From an uncultured Eggerthella sp. (lineage in GTDB: Bacteria > Actinomycetota > Coriobacteriia > Coriobacteriales > Eggerthellaceae), in the NCBI GenBank assembly GCA_937998355.1, contig CALLDI010000001.1:62001-126000 (forward strand): a stretch of 64,000 bases of DNA, written 5' to 3'. The translations under genes were made by a program, and so were the position numbers. Each line of letters opens with the position of its first letter. Positions within the stretch are counted from its first letter, which is position 1. The notes under the pieces were generated by a model, which saw only the letters and a program-made list of their open reading frames with translations, was not told where the DNA came from and made no database searches. This document shows, piece after piece, positions 17,329 to 26,357 of the stretch.

Positions 17329-17334
17329 GGTCCT

Positions 17335-18192
17335 ATGCTCAACGACATCTATCAAACACTCGATCCCATAGCATTCTCCATCGGGCCGTTCACGGCGCGA
17401 TGGTATGGCATCGCCTACGCGCTCGGATTCTTGTTGGCTGCTCTGGTCATCTATTTCGTAGGCAAGCGTTGGAAGATGAAGTTCGACCTGAATCATCTAT
17501 GCACGGTCGTCATCTGTGCGATGGTGGGCGTTATCCTAGGCGGTCGACTTGGTTATGTGCTCATCTATAACAATGCATTCTATGCGGCCAATCCGCTCGA
17601 GATCCTGAATTTCTCGAATGGTGGGATGAGCTTCCATGGAGGTCTGATCGGCGCGCTTCTTGCAGGCATCGTTGCAGCACGGCTCATCAAGATGCCTTAT
17701 CTTTCGCTCGTCGATGTAGCCATCATCGGGGTTCCGATCGGTCTATTCTTCGGCCGCTGCGCGAATTTCGTGAATGGAGAGCTATGGGGTGCCCCGACCG
17801 ATCTTCCCTGGGGCGTTGTGTTCGGGGGGTCGGCAGGAACCGTCCCGCGCCACCCGAGTCAGCTCTATGAAGCGCTGCTCGAAGGGCTGGTGCTGTTCAT
17901 CATCCTTTATGCGATGTCATTCAAGAAGCCGCCGTTTCCTCGTGGTACCTATATCGGCACGTTCTTGCTGGGATATGGCGTATTTCGCTTTCTCGTGGAG
18001 TTCATTCGTCAGCCCGATGTTCAGATCGGCTACCTATTTGGAGATTGGTTTACGATGGGGCAACTTCTTTCGATGCCGCTCATCATAGTGGGTGGTATTC
18101 TGCTTATATATGCATGTGTGAAAAAGAGGCCGCAAGTCGGTCCTTGCGCGTATGAGAAAGAGGAGGACTCTCATGAAACTACAGTTCTTTAA
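17335..18192 (+). CDS. lgt: Prolipoprotein diacylglyceryl transferase
   Basis: The 285-residue membrane enzyme transfers diacylglyceryl from phosphatidylglycerol to the lipobox Cys, the first step of lipoprotein maturation. Seven or so hydrophobic segments are visible. Signature stretches are RWYGIAYALGF, MSFHGGLIGA (essential His), GRCANFVNGELWG (Lgt signature) and RHPSQLYEALLEG. It would process the lipoproteins at 12279 and 25572. The start has no Shine-Dalgarno and sits at the predicted transcription start. Its 3' end overlaps the desulfoferrodoxin gene by 20 bp. Confidence 0.95.
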   Translation: MLNDIYQTLDPIAFSIGPFTARWYGIAYALGFLLAALVIYFVGKRWKMKFDLNHLCTVVICAMVGVILGGRLGYVLIYNNAFYAANPLEILNFSNGGMSFHGGLIGALLAGIVAARLIKMPYLSLVDVAIIGVPIGLFFGRCANFVNGELWGAPTDLPWGVVFGGSAGTVPRHPSQLYEALLEGLVLFIILYAMSFKKPPFPRGTYIGTFLLGYGVFRFLVEFIRQPDVQIGYLFGDWFTMGQLLSMPLIIVGGILLIYACVKKRPQVGPCAYEKEEDSHETTVL

Positions 18193-18550
18193 GTGCGAAC
18201 ATTGCGGCAATGTCGCCGTCAAGCTCTTCGACGAAGGCCCCGCACTGTTCTGTTGCGGTCAGCAGATGACCGAACTCGTTCCAGACAGCGTCGATGCTTC
18301 TCTTGAGAAGCATGTTCCTGTTGTCGAGATCACCGACGATATCAAGGTCAAGATCGGCGCCGAAGAACATCCGATGATCGATACCCACTGGATCACGATG
18401 ATCGTTCTGGAGACGAACCGCGGCTTCCAGTACGTCGATCTTCATCCTGGAGATAAGCCCGAGGCACAGTTCACGCTGGCTCCTGGTGAAAACCCGCTCA
18501 GGGTCTACGACTACTGCAACATCCACGGCTTGTGGGTCAAGGAAGTCTAG
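18173..18550 (+). CDS. Desulfoferrodoxin (superoxide reductase)
   Basis: The 125-residue protein reduces superoxide to peroxide, typical of anaerobes. The N-terminal desulforedoxin-like centre has CEHCG (Cys 8 and 11) and CC (about 27-28). The catalytic Fe site has its His ligands in EEHPMIDTHWITMI (about residue 63-75) and the Cys/His pair in YCNIHGLW (about residues 115-121). Both centres look complete (2Fe class). The ATG at 18173 follows AGGAGG and lies inside the end of lgt, so the genes are likely translationally linked. Confidence 0.93.
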   Translation: MKLQFFKCEHCGNVAVKLFDEGPALFCCGQQMTELVPDSVDASLEKHVPVVEITDDIKVKIGAEEHPMIDTHWITMIVLETNRGFQYVDLHPGDKPEAQFTLAPGENPLRVYDYCNIHGLWVKEV

Positions 18551-18620
18551 CAGCAAGGCATCAGTGCATTCATGGCGGAGGGATCGATCGTTTGGTCGGT
18601 CCCTTTCGTTTTAAAACGCG

Positions 18621-18626
18621 TATGAT
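18621..18626 (+). promoter_or_regulatory. -10 box of a probably leaderless flavoprotein transcript
   Basis: TATGAT ends 6 bp before the ATG at 18633, the same spacing as for lgt. No ribosome binding site is present. Confidence 0.5.
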
Positions 18627-18632
18627 ATCTGT

Positions 18633-20114
18633 ATGAGCGAACGAAAGAACAAAAAGTCTCCGAAACGAACGGCGCAGCCAGTCGTTTTTCCTAAGGAGAC
18701 CTCGTGCTTCACGGTGGCTATCGTGGGAGGAGGCGCATCAGGCATCGCTGCTGCTTGTGCGATCGCGGCAGGCGCGCAAGGTCTTGCTATACCAGTACGT
18801 GTGGTGGTGATCGAGAAGGGTCGCAAGATCGGCTCTTCGATCCTGCGAAGCGGGAATGGACGCTGCAATTTTTCTCATACGAACATCCAGCCCAGCGCTT
18901 TCAACCAGCCCGCTTTCGTCGGCGAGGCCTTCGCGGCGCTCGAGGAGGCCTTCGCATCGTATGGTGGCACTTCGGCTGTTGTTCATAAGGAGCTGAGTTC
19001 GCCATTCCATGCAGTATCGGCGCAAGATTCAGCCTTCGCCCTCTATGCTCCTGCCGCGCGAAGCAACGCGGTCTTGCGGTGGTTCTACGAACTTGGACTC
19101 GTATGGCAAGAGGCGCCGCATACGGATGGCCTTCTTTATCCTTTTTCGAACAAAGCTACATCGGTTCTTGAGGTCTTGCAGGCAGAGCTCGACCGTTACG
19201 AGGTCGAGCGTTCTTGTGGTGTCGAGGTGTTGCTGGTCGAGAAGGAGAACGATCGTTTCTCGCTTCAGCTGCAAGATGCTTTCGAGAGCACGCGGTCGGC
19301 TCGCTTCATCGTCGATGCGGTCGTATTCGCGACTGGCGGTGGAGGAATCGAGTCGGTATGTTCATCGAGGTGCTTTGACGAGACGGCATTCGTGCCTACG
19401 CGTTCCGTTCTCGGACCGCTTCGAACGGATACGCGCTTTCTCGAGGGGCTTGATGGTATTCGTGCTCATGTGCGCTTGAGTTGCTCGGATCGTTCGTTCT
19501 CCGAAGAAGGGGAAGTGCTCTTTCGTGCGTATGGTATCTCGGGCATCGTCGTTTTCAATGCCTCGCGTTTCGTAGAGGCGGGGGATGTGGTCGCGCTCGA
19601 TCTTGCGCCCGAACTTTCACTGTCGGATTTGAATGAGATGCTCGTTGCTCGTATGCGGTCCTACGAATCGCGAACGAGAGATACCGCGACCTACGAAGAA
19701 CTTTTACGCGGGTTCTTTCTGCCCGAACTGGTTGAGGCGCTCCTTCGCTATAGCGACTTCGTCGCAGGCGATCTCGATATCGCGCCCGCTCGAGCGGTCG
19801 AAGACCAGGGAATCGCGCATATTGCAGCATGCATCAAGGATTTCGAGCTCGTCGTTACAGGTCGAGGTGATGAAAAGCAAAGCCAAGTGCATCAAGGGGG
19901 TCTTCGCCTCGATGAGGTCGATCCGAAGACGATGGAGGCCGTTCGTGTTCCAAAGCTCTATGTAACAGGTGAAGCGCTCGATGTGGACGGTCCTTGCGGA
20001 GGGTATAACCTTCATTGGGCATGGGCAAGTGGACTCTTGGCTGGTCTTTCTATCGTTGGCGAGTTGCGAACTTCGCCAAGCGATGCACAGAGATCGGAGC
20101 GTGAAGAGCGATGA
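18633..20114 (+). CDS. HI0933/YhiN-type FAD-dependent oxidoreductase
   Basis: The 493-residue flavoprotein has an N-terminal Rossmann motif, VAIVGGGASGIAAACAIAAG (about residues 29-48), and the family hallmark LRSGNGRCNFSHTN. Other features are FATGGGGIESV, SGIVVFNASRF and a C-terminal YVTGEALDVDGPCGGYNLHWAWASG that closes the FAD site. Relatives include BaiN and other poorly defined reductases; the substrate is unknown. Its stop overlaps the ATG of the next gene by 4 bp, so two FAD enzymes are made from one unit. It looks leaderless. Confidence 0.88.
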   Translation: MSERKNKKSPKRTAQPVVFPKETSCFTVAIVGGGASGIAAACAIAAGAQGLAIPVRVVVIEKGRKIGSSILRSGNGRCNFSHTNIQPSAFNQPAFVGEAFAALEEAFASYGGTSAVVHKELSSPFHAVSAQDSAFALYAPAARSNAVLRWFYELGLVWQEAPHTDGLLYPFSNKATSVLEVLQAELDRYEVERSCGVEVLLVEKENDRFSLQLQDAFESTRSARFIVDAVVFATGGGGIESVCSSRCFDETAFVPTRSVLGPLRTDTRFLEGLDGIRAHVRLSCSDRSFSEEGEVLFRAYGISGIVVFNASRFVEAGDVVALDLAPELSLSDLNEMLVARMRSYESRTRDTATYEELLRGFFLPELVEALLRYSDFVAGDLDIAPARAVEDQGIAHIAACIKDFELVVTGRGDEKQSQVHQGGLRLDEVDPKTMEAVRVPKLYVTGEALDVDGPCGGYNLHWAWASGLLAGLSIVGELRTSPSDAQRSEREER

Positions 20115-22474
20115 TCGACGTTTCTGGGCTCAAGCTCACGCTCGATGCAGGACTTCCTGAAAATCGCGAGCGTGCCCTTCACGAGATCGCGAAGCAGCTC
20201 GGTATCGCACCGGGAGAAATTCTCGGTGCGCAACTCTTGAAGCGCAGCGTCGATGCGCGCAAGAAGTCGAACGTGCATTTCATCGCGACCTATCGACTTG
20301 ATGTGCCGACGAAGGTAGAGCAGCAGCTTTTGGATCGTGCGAAGCGCAAAGATGTGCGTCTGAAAGGCTTGCAGCTCAATCCATCACGCCCTTACGAGGC
20401 GCTTTCGATGCCGCGGTCGATCCCGTCCGAGCATCCTCCGGTAATAGTGGGGGCAGGTCCTGCAGGGCTGTTCGCAGCGTGGTATCTTGCACGTTGCGGC
20501 CTTGAGCCGATCCTGATCGAGCAAGGCGCTCCCGTCGAAGAGCGCGCGGAGGATGTTTCGACGTTCTTTGAAACGGGGCAGCTCGATCCATGGTCGAACA
20601 TACAGTTCGGTGAAGGCGGTGCGGGCACGTTCTCTGATGGGAAGCTCACCACGAATACGAAGAATGCGCTCACCCCGCACGTGCTTCATTGGTTCGTGGA
20701 AGCGGGCGCTCCTGAAAGCATCCTCTGGCAGGCTCATCCTCATATGGGTAGCGACAATCTTGCTCATATCGTCGCCACTATTCGCAAGCATATCATCGCT
20801 TTGGGGGGCGAAGTGCGCTTTCATACGCAGCTCGTAGACCTGATCTTCGAAGACCGCACGCTTCGCTCGATCGGACTGAAGAACGTGAAGACGGAAGAGA
20901 TGACGCAGCTTCCTTGTGAGGCGCTGGTCCTTGCTTGTGGCCATTCAGCGCGTCATACCTTCGAGCTCGTGCGCGATAAGGGATTGGTGATGCAGCAAAA
21001 GCCTTTCTCGATGGGCGTTCGCATCGAACATCCTCAAGCGGCCATCAATGAAGCTCAGTGGGGCAGTGCAGCGCATCATCCAGCGCTTGGAGCTGCTGAA
21101 TACAAGCTTGCGATCCATCTGCCGAGTGGGCGGAACGTCTATAGCTTCTGCATGTGCCCTGGTGGCGAAGTGGTGGCTGCAGCGAGCGAAGAAGGCGGCA
21201 TCGTCACGAACGGCATGAGCGACCATGCCCGTGCAGGTAAGAACGCGAATGCGGCGTTGTTGGTGAACGTCGACCCAGCCGATTTCGGAAGCGATGAAGT
21301 GTTGGCGGGCATGGACTTGCAGCGCGAGGTGGAGCGACGTGCGTATCGCGTATCGCAAGCGAGTGGCGGAGAGCCTTATCAGGCACCCGCTCAATCGGTT
21401 GGTTCGTTTCTCAAGGCATCGAATGGCGAGCATATGGACCGCGCGCTCGAAACTGTTGGAAAGAAGGAGCATCGATTCTGCGTTCCCACTTACGAGCGCG
21501 GCGTGGTCGCAGCGCCGCTCGACGAGGTGTTGCCCGCATTCGTTTCGCATGCGCTGCGTGAAGCATTGCCGCTGATGGGTAAGAAGATCCGCGGATTCGA
21601 CGATCCAGGTGCGATCATGACCGCCCCCGAAACGCGCTCGTCCTCGCCCGTAAGGATCTGCCGCGATGATGCGCTTCAAGCTTACTTCGATGAATTCGAC
21701 TTAGAAAATGCGGAGTCGAATTCGAGTGGATTGTATCCCTGCGGCGAAGGACCGGGGTTCGCAGGCGGCATCATGTCAGCTGCGGTCGACGGGCTCAAGG
21801 TCGCGCAGCAGGTGGCAGCACGCTATGAGGAGATGCAGCACATGCCCGCGGAAGCTGAGCGCGAGCGTGATGCAGCTCAGCTCGATGAGGCGGTTCGTGC
21901 TCTGCGAGCAGGGGAGCCGGTGGTCTTTCCAACGGATACGGTCTATGGCTTGGGTGTTGCCGTGAATCAAGCTTCGTCGCCTGGGGTCTTGTATCGATTG
22001 AAACAGCGATCCGGCGATAAGCCCATCGCGTGGCTCGTCGGAAGTGCGGATGATCTTGAGACGTATGGGAAGAACGTGCCTGCGTGGGCGAAGAAGCTCG
22101 CACAGGATTACTGGCCTGGTGCGCTCACGTTGGTGGTGGAGGCTTCGGATGCGGTGCCGAAGGCATATCAGAGCGCAGAGGGCACGATCGCGCTGCGCAT
22201 GCCCGATCACGAGACCGCACGCATGCTCATCGGGAAGGCCGGTCCCCTGGCGACCACTTCCGCGAACCGTTCGGGTGGGCGAGCACCAGTGCGTCTCGAA
22301 GAAGTCCCCGAAGAATTCACTACCGCGATCTGTGCGCTACCAGGCGAAACACACGATGGCCAGGCCTCATGCGTGGTCGATTGCACACATGAGGAACCGC
22401 ACATCATTCGCATTGGATCGCTCGATATGAAAGAGCTTCTCGCATGCGCGGGATTCGCATGCAAGGGGATGTAA
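20111..22474 (+). CDS. Fusion: COG2509-type FAD oxidoreductase plus YrdC/TsaC domain
   Basis: One uninterrupted frame of 787 residues joins two proteins that are normally separate. Residues 1 to about 575 are a FAD-dependent dehydrogenase-like protein (Rossmann VIVGAGPAGLFAAWYLARCG at about 113, FGEGGAGTFSDGKLTT, and CGEGPGFAGGIMSAAVDG near the end). Residues about 590-787 are a YrdC/Sua5/TsaC domain (VVFPTDTVYGLGVAV, LKQRSGDKPIAWLV, YWPGALTLV, IALRMPDHETA, LATTSANRSGG). That domain makes threonylcarbamoyl-AMP for the t6A modification of tRNA. The linker (EEMQHMPAEAERERDAAQ) is short and charged. No second yrdC is seen in the window. Confidence 0.88.
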   Translation: MIDVSGLKLTLDAGLPENRERALHEIAKQLGIAPGEILGAQLLKRSVDARKKSNVHFIATYRLDVPTKVEQQLLDRAKRKDVRLKGLQLNPSRPYEALSMPRSIPSEHPPVIVGAGPAGLFAAWYLARCGLEPILIEQGAPVEERAEDVSTFFETGQLDPWSNIQFGEGGAGTFSDGKLTTNTKNALTPHVLHWFVEAGAPESILWQAHPHMGSDNLAHIVATIRKHIIALGGEVRFHTQLVDLIFEDRTLRSIGLKNVKTEEMTQLPCEALVLACGHSARHTFELVRDKGLVMQQKPFSMGVRIEHPQAAINEAQWGSAAHHPALGAAEYKLAIHLPSGRNVYSFCMCPGGEVVAAASEEGGIVTNGMSDHARAGKNANAALLVNVDPADFGSDEVLAGMDLQREVERRAYRVSQASGGEPYQAPAQSVGSFLKASNGEHMDRALETVGKKEHRFCVPTYERGVVAAPLDEVLPAFVSHALREALPLMGKKIRGFDDPGAIMTAPETRSSSPVRICRDDALQAYFDEFDLENAESNSSGLYPCGEGPGFAGGIMSAAVDGLKVAQQVAARYEEMQHMPAEAERERDAAQLDEAVRALRAGEPVVFPTDTVYGLGVAVNQASSPGVLYRLKQRSGDKPIAWLVGSADDLETYGKNVPAWAKKLAQDYWPGALTLVVEASDAVPKAYQSAEGTIALRMPDHETARMLIGKAGPLATTSANRSGGRAPVRLEEVPEEFTTAICALPGETHDGQASCVVDCTHEEPHIIRIGSLDMKELLACAGFACKGM

Positions 22475-22523
22475 ACACGGAACAGCTGCGACTGGTCGGT
22501 TGCAGCGAGATAAGGAGTACGTC

Positions 22524-23480
22524 ATGACAACTTCGATCTCGGTGGAGCGCGTAGAGCATTTCGTACCTTCGAGCGATGGTGCTTCGCAGCTTCGTGTGTC
22601 GCTTTGGATCCCGTATCTGCCCGAGGCGGAATTGAAGGGCGTCGTCCAGATAGTGCACGGTATGGAAGAGCATATCGATCGCTACGATGAATTCGCGCGC
22701 TTCCTCGCACGAAACGGTTTCGTGGTCGGCGCGCATGATCACGTAGGCCACGGCAAGAGCGTCGTGGATGCGCGCGATCTAGGGCATATCACGCTCGATC
22801 ATGGTCCTGATGTGCTGGTCGAGGATGTGGATCGAGTGCGCAAAGCACTCTTCGAAAGCTTCGGCGGTCTGCCCTATTTCATCTTCGGTCATTCGATGGG
22901 TAGTTTCGTGACGCGCGTATATCTGAGTCGCCATGCCCAAGGCGTGGAAGGTGCGATCATCTGCGGTACGGGCAATCAGCCGTATGCGCTCGCTCGTAGC
23001 GGTAACATGCTCGCTCGCGCTGTCGGCGCTGTTCGCGGAGGACATTACAAGTCGAAGTTGCTCGATAGCATGGGTGCAGGCGGCTTCAGCAAAGCGATCG
23101 AGGACGCGCGGACACCGCTCGATTGGATCTCGGTCGATCCAGCGGTGGTAGATGCCTATATCGACGACCCGTTATGCGGTGTCATGTTCACGGTCGGAGG
23201 GTATGCTGCGCTCACGGGCGTGGTGTCGCAAGCGGTCAGCCCCAAGGTGGCAGCGCGCGTGCCCGCAGATCTTCCGATGCTCTTCATCGCTGGTGCTGAG
23301 GATCCAGTTGGCGAGAACGGTGAAGCAGTGGTGCGCGCGGTCGAGCTCTATCGCAATGCGGGCGTGAAGGACGTGTCGCTCATCCTCTATCCTGGTATGC
23401 GTCATGAGATCTTGAACGAGCCGGGCAAGCAGAAGGTCATGGACGATGTGCTCGGGTGGATCGAGGAGCACCTGCGATGA
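22524..23480 (+). CDS. Alpha/beta hydrolase, monoacylglycerol lipase-like
   Basis: The 318-residue serine hydrolase has the nucleophile elbow GHSMGS (about residue 116), an acid in AGAEDPVGENGEA and the His in PGMRHEILNEP. The VQIVHGMEEHIDRYDEFA and VGAHDHVGHGKS blocks are typical of monoacylglycerol lipase/lysophospholipase. No signal peptide is seen. The ATG at 22524 is chosen over an upstream TTG frame because of AAGGAG 7 bp before it. Its stop overlaps glpK (ATGA); release of glycerol by the lipase and its phosphorylation by GlpK would make a coherent pair. Confidence 0.85.
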   Translation: MTTSISVERVEHFVPSSDGASQLRVSLWIPYLPEAELKGVVQIVHGMEEHIDRYDEFARFLARNGFVVGAHDHVGHGKSVVDARDLGHITLDHGPDVLVEDVDRVRKALFESFGGLPYFIFGHSMGSFVTRVYLSRHAQGVEGAIICGTGNQPYALARSGNMLARAVGAVRGGHYKSKLLDSMGAGGFSKAIEDARTPLDWISVDPAVVDAYIDDPLCGVMFTVGGYAALTGVVSQAVSPKVAARVPADLPMLFIAGAEDPVGENGEAVVRAVELYRNAGVKDVSLILYPGMRHEILNEPGKQKVMDDVLGWIEEHLR

Positions 23481-24994
23481 GCGCGGCACGAGAATCGTTC
23501 ATCATCGCGCTCGATCAAGGCACCACCTCTTCGCGTGCGGTGCTCGTCGATCATGCAGGGATCGTTCGCGCGGTGACACAGAGCCCTTTCCCGCAGATAT
23601 TCCCACAACCAGGCTGGGTCGAGCATGATCCGAAGGATATCCTCTCGAGCCAGCTCAAAGTGCTCACCGAACTGTTGGTAGCGGAAGGGCTCGTCCCCGA
23701 AGACATCGACAGCATCGGTATCACCAATCAACGTGAAACGACCGTCGTTTGGGATCGCCATACGGGTGAGCCGGTCTACAACGCGATCGTGTGGCAGTGT
23801 CGACGAACCGCGCCTGCTATCGAAGCGCTTCAGCGGGATGAGCATATCGTGGAAGAGATAAAGGCGCGCACCGGTCTCATTCCCGATGCGTATTTCTCTG
23901 CCAGCAAGATCGCGTGGATCCTCGAGCATGTGGAGGGCGCACGTGAGCGGGCTAAGGCAGGTGATCTGCTCTTCGGCACGGTAGACTCGTGGCTGATCTG
24001 GAACCTGACGCAAGGACGCGTTCATGCGACCGATCGTACGAATGCGAGCCGAACGATGCTCTTCAACATCACCACGGGGCAGTGGGACCCGTGGCTGTGC
24101 GAACTCTTCGACATTCCGGCTTCGATGCTGCCCGAGGTGCGACCCTCTTCGGGTAGCTTCGGTCGCACGAGCAGCGATATATTGCCTGGCGGTATTCCGC
24201 TCATGGGCGTTGCGGGGGATCAGCAGGCGGCGCTATTCGGACAATGTTGCTTCTCGCCCGGGGAGGCGAAATCGACCTTCGGCACCGGCTGCTTCATGCT
24301 CATGCATATCGGATCAGCGCCTGCGCTCTCACACCACGGTCTGCTCACGACCATCGCTGCCACTGCTCCTGGTGTCGAGCAGATGGAATACGCGCTCGAG
24401 GGCAGCGTCTTCATGGGAGGCGCGCTCATCCAGTGGCTGCAGGAAGGCCTCGAGATGATCGACGATCCTGCTTCCACATCCGACCTTGCGCGCTCCGTGG
24501 AGGACTCCAACGGCGTTTATGTGGTGCCGGCGTTCACGGGGCTCGGCGCGCCGTATTGGGATTCGAATGCGCGTGGAGCGATCTATGGGCTGACGCGTGG
24601 AGTCGAGAAGGCGCATCTGGTTCGCGCGTGCTTGGAAGCGCAGGCTTATCAGGTCTACGACGTACTGCGCGCGATGGAGCTCGATACCGATATCGCACTC
24701 GAGGCGCTTCGCGTCGATGGCGGTGTGAGCCAGAATGATTTCCTCATGCAGTTCTGCTCCGACATCCTCGATACGCCGCTCATCCGTCCGGCCGTCGTCG
24801 AAAGCACGGCGCTCGGTGCCGCGTTCTTGGCGGGACTCGCGAGCGGTTATTGGCGCGATCAGGATGAACTGCGTGCGGTGAAGCAGAATGCGACGGTGTT
24901 CGTTCCGACCATCGATTCACGCCAGCGCGACGATCTGCTCGCAGGCTGGAATGATTGCGTTTGTCGAACGAAGTCATCCGTGCCTTACGTATAA
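23477..24994 (+). CDS. glpK: Glycerol kinase
   Basis: The 505-residue FGGY-family kinase phosphorylates glycerol to glycerol-3-phosphate. It has ALDQGTTSSRAV at the N-terminus, GITNQRETTVVWDRHTGEP, WQCRRTA, the FGTVDSWLIWNLTQG signature, GVAGDQQAALFGQ and GTGCFMLM, and the C-terminal LRVDGGVSQNDFLMQ. Length and motifs are normal. The ATG overlaps the stop of the upstream lipase gene, so glycerol from lipid breakdown could be channelled here. An upstream in-frame TTG would add seven residues. Confidence 0.96.
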   Translation: MSAARESFIIALDQGTTSSRAVLVDHAGIVRAVTQSPFPQIFPQPGWVEHDPKDILSSQLKVLTELLVAEGLVPEDIDSIGITNQRETTVVWDRHTGEPVYNAIVWQCRRTAPAIEALQRDEHIVEEIKARTGLIPDAYFSASKIAWILEHVEGARERAKAGDLLFGTVDSWLIWNLTQGRVHATDRTNASRTMLFNITTGQWDPWLCELFDIPASMLPEVRPSSGSFGRTSSDILPGGIPLMGVAGDQQAALFGQCCFSPGEAKSTFGTGCFMLMHIGSAPALSHHGLLTTIAATAPGVEQMEYALEGSVFMGGALIQWLQEGLEMIDDPASTSDLARSVEDSNGVYVVPAFTGLGAPYWDSNARGAIYGLTRGVEKAHLVRACLEAQAYQVYDVLRAMELDTDIALEALRVDGGVSQNDFLMQFCSDILDTPLIRPAVVESTALGAAFLAGLASGYWRDQDELRAVKQNATVFVPTIDSRQRDDLLAGWNDCVCRTKSSVPYV

Positions 24995-25089
24995 TGAGGA
25001 AACGATGGGGATCGGGTTTCGCGCGCGTGTTCGCTGCGGGCTCGCTCCGACAAGACGCATCATGATCGATGCGCGGAAAGAAGGGGACC

Positions 25090-25542
25090 ATGATCATTTC
25101 GATCGGCTCGGATCATGCAGGATTCGAACAGAAGAGCCAGTTGGCGGACTTCCTCATCTCATGCGGTCACGACGTGATCGACCGCGGCCCTGAGACGGAT
25201 GATCGCGTGGATTATCCCGATTATGCGCTCTTGGTCGCACGCGATGTCGTGGAAGGCGTTGCCGAATATGGCGTGCTCGTGTGCGGTACGGGGATCGGCA
25301 TGGCCATGGCTGCCGATAAGGTTCCCGGGATTCGTGCGGCGAACATCGTCAGCCCCGAATTCGCTCAGCTCTGTCGGGAACATAATGATGCGAACGTCAT
25401 CACGCTCTCGGGGCGTTTCGTCAGTCTCGAGACCAACGAAGAGATCCTGCGCGCATTCCTCTCCACTGAATTCGGAGGTGGGCGTCACGCTCAGCGCGTT
25501 GAGAAGATCATGGCGATCGACGAATACGTCGACCAGCCGTAA
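25090..25542 (+). CDS. rpiB: Ribose-5-phosphate isomerase B
   Basis: The 150-residue RpiB/LacAB-family enzyme interconverts ribose-5-phosphate and ribulose-5-phosphate. Visible motifs are GSDHAGFEQK at the start, DYPDYALLVA, the catalytic Cys in LVCGTGIGMAMAADKVPGIRAA and EHNDANVITLSGR. AAGGGGA lies just before the ATG at 25090. A TATAAT at about 24988-24993, overlapping the glpK stop, is a plausible promoter. Confidence 0.95.
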   Translation: MIISIGSDHAGFEQKSQLADFLISCGHDVIDRGPETDDRVDYPDYALLVARDVVEGVAEYGVLVCGTGIGMAMAADKVPGIRAANIVSPEFAQLCREHNDANVITLSGRFVSLETNEEILRAFLSTEFGGGRHAQRVEKIMAIDEYVDQP

Positions 25543-25571
25543 CGTATCGATGAAGGAACAGGGAAGATCAT

Positions 25572-26303
25572 ATGCAACGATTCATCTCTTCGACCAACGA
25601 ATCGCAAGATAAGGATCCCATCAAGCGTCTCGCGATGGGGCTCGTCGCGCTCGCGCTCTTCGCGTGCATGGTGTTCTGCCTTTCAGGATGCAAACCTCCT
25701 GCAGGGCAGCTCGCGGCTAATGCGGCCATCGCAGAAATGGCGGCCATCGAAAAGCACGATCCCGAATCGCTCACCTATCTGCCTCAGGTCTCAGGAGCCG
25801 ATCAGCTCGAGCAGATCGGCATCTCGCAAGAGGAATTCTATAGTTGGTGGCTCGATGGTTTTACCTATAGCCTGGGAGATGTTGAGCTCAATTTCGACGA
25901 GGATGGCGGCGACATCAATGCGAAGATCACCTGTCGCCAGCTCGAACCGATCATCAAACAATGGTCGAACGATTATGTGGAATGGCTGGTCGTGAACGAG
26001 CAGGCCATCAAGGCTGGACAGGCCGAAGATCCCTGTGAATATGGCAGGCTCTTGCTGCAGAGCTTGTTCGAGAACACCGAGCCAGTGCTGACCGAATGCA
26101 CCGTGCAGGTGCAGAAGATCGACGACGAATGGAGCGTGGTAGGTAGCGCCGATAACGGCGTCTATCGCGATGCGCTCCTCGGATCGGCCGATAACCTTTC
26201 AGGCTATTACGAATTGCCGCTCGCACAGTTGGTCGACCTGGGCGTGAAGCTGCCCGTGTCGGCGGATGAGGGCGAGGACGATCCAGAAGGCTCTGAAGCT
26301 TAG
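25572..26303 (+). CDS. Hypothetical lipoprotein
   Basis: A 243-residue protein with a long N-terminal cytoplasmic stretch, a hydrophobic segment LVALALFACMVFCLSGC and a lipobox Cys near residue 39. The mature part (QLAANAAIAEMAAIEKHDPESL..., YSWWLDGFTYSLGDVELN) has no recognised motif and ends in an acidic tail. It shares layout with the lipoprotein at 12279-12902. It follows rpiB by 29 bp on the same strand and may be co-transcribed. The function is unknown. Confidence 0.7.
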   Translation: MQRFISSTNESQDKDPIKRLAMGLVALALFACMVFCLSGCKPPAGQLAANAAIAEMAAIEKHDPESLTYLPQVSGADQLEQIGISQEEFYSWWLDGFTYSLGDVELNFDEDGGDINAKITCRQLEPIIKQWSNDYVEWLVVNEQAIKAGQAEDPCEYGRLLLQSLFENTEPVLTECTVQVQKIDDEWSVVGSADNGVYRDALLGSADNLSGYYELPLAQLVDLGVKLPVSADEGEDDPEGSEA

Positions 26304-26357
26304 TTTTACCGATGGTACTTCCGAGGCTGTGCGTCTCGGTCATGAAAGGAGACAGGC

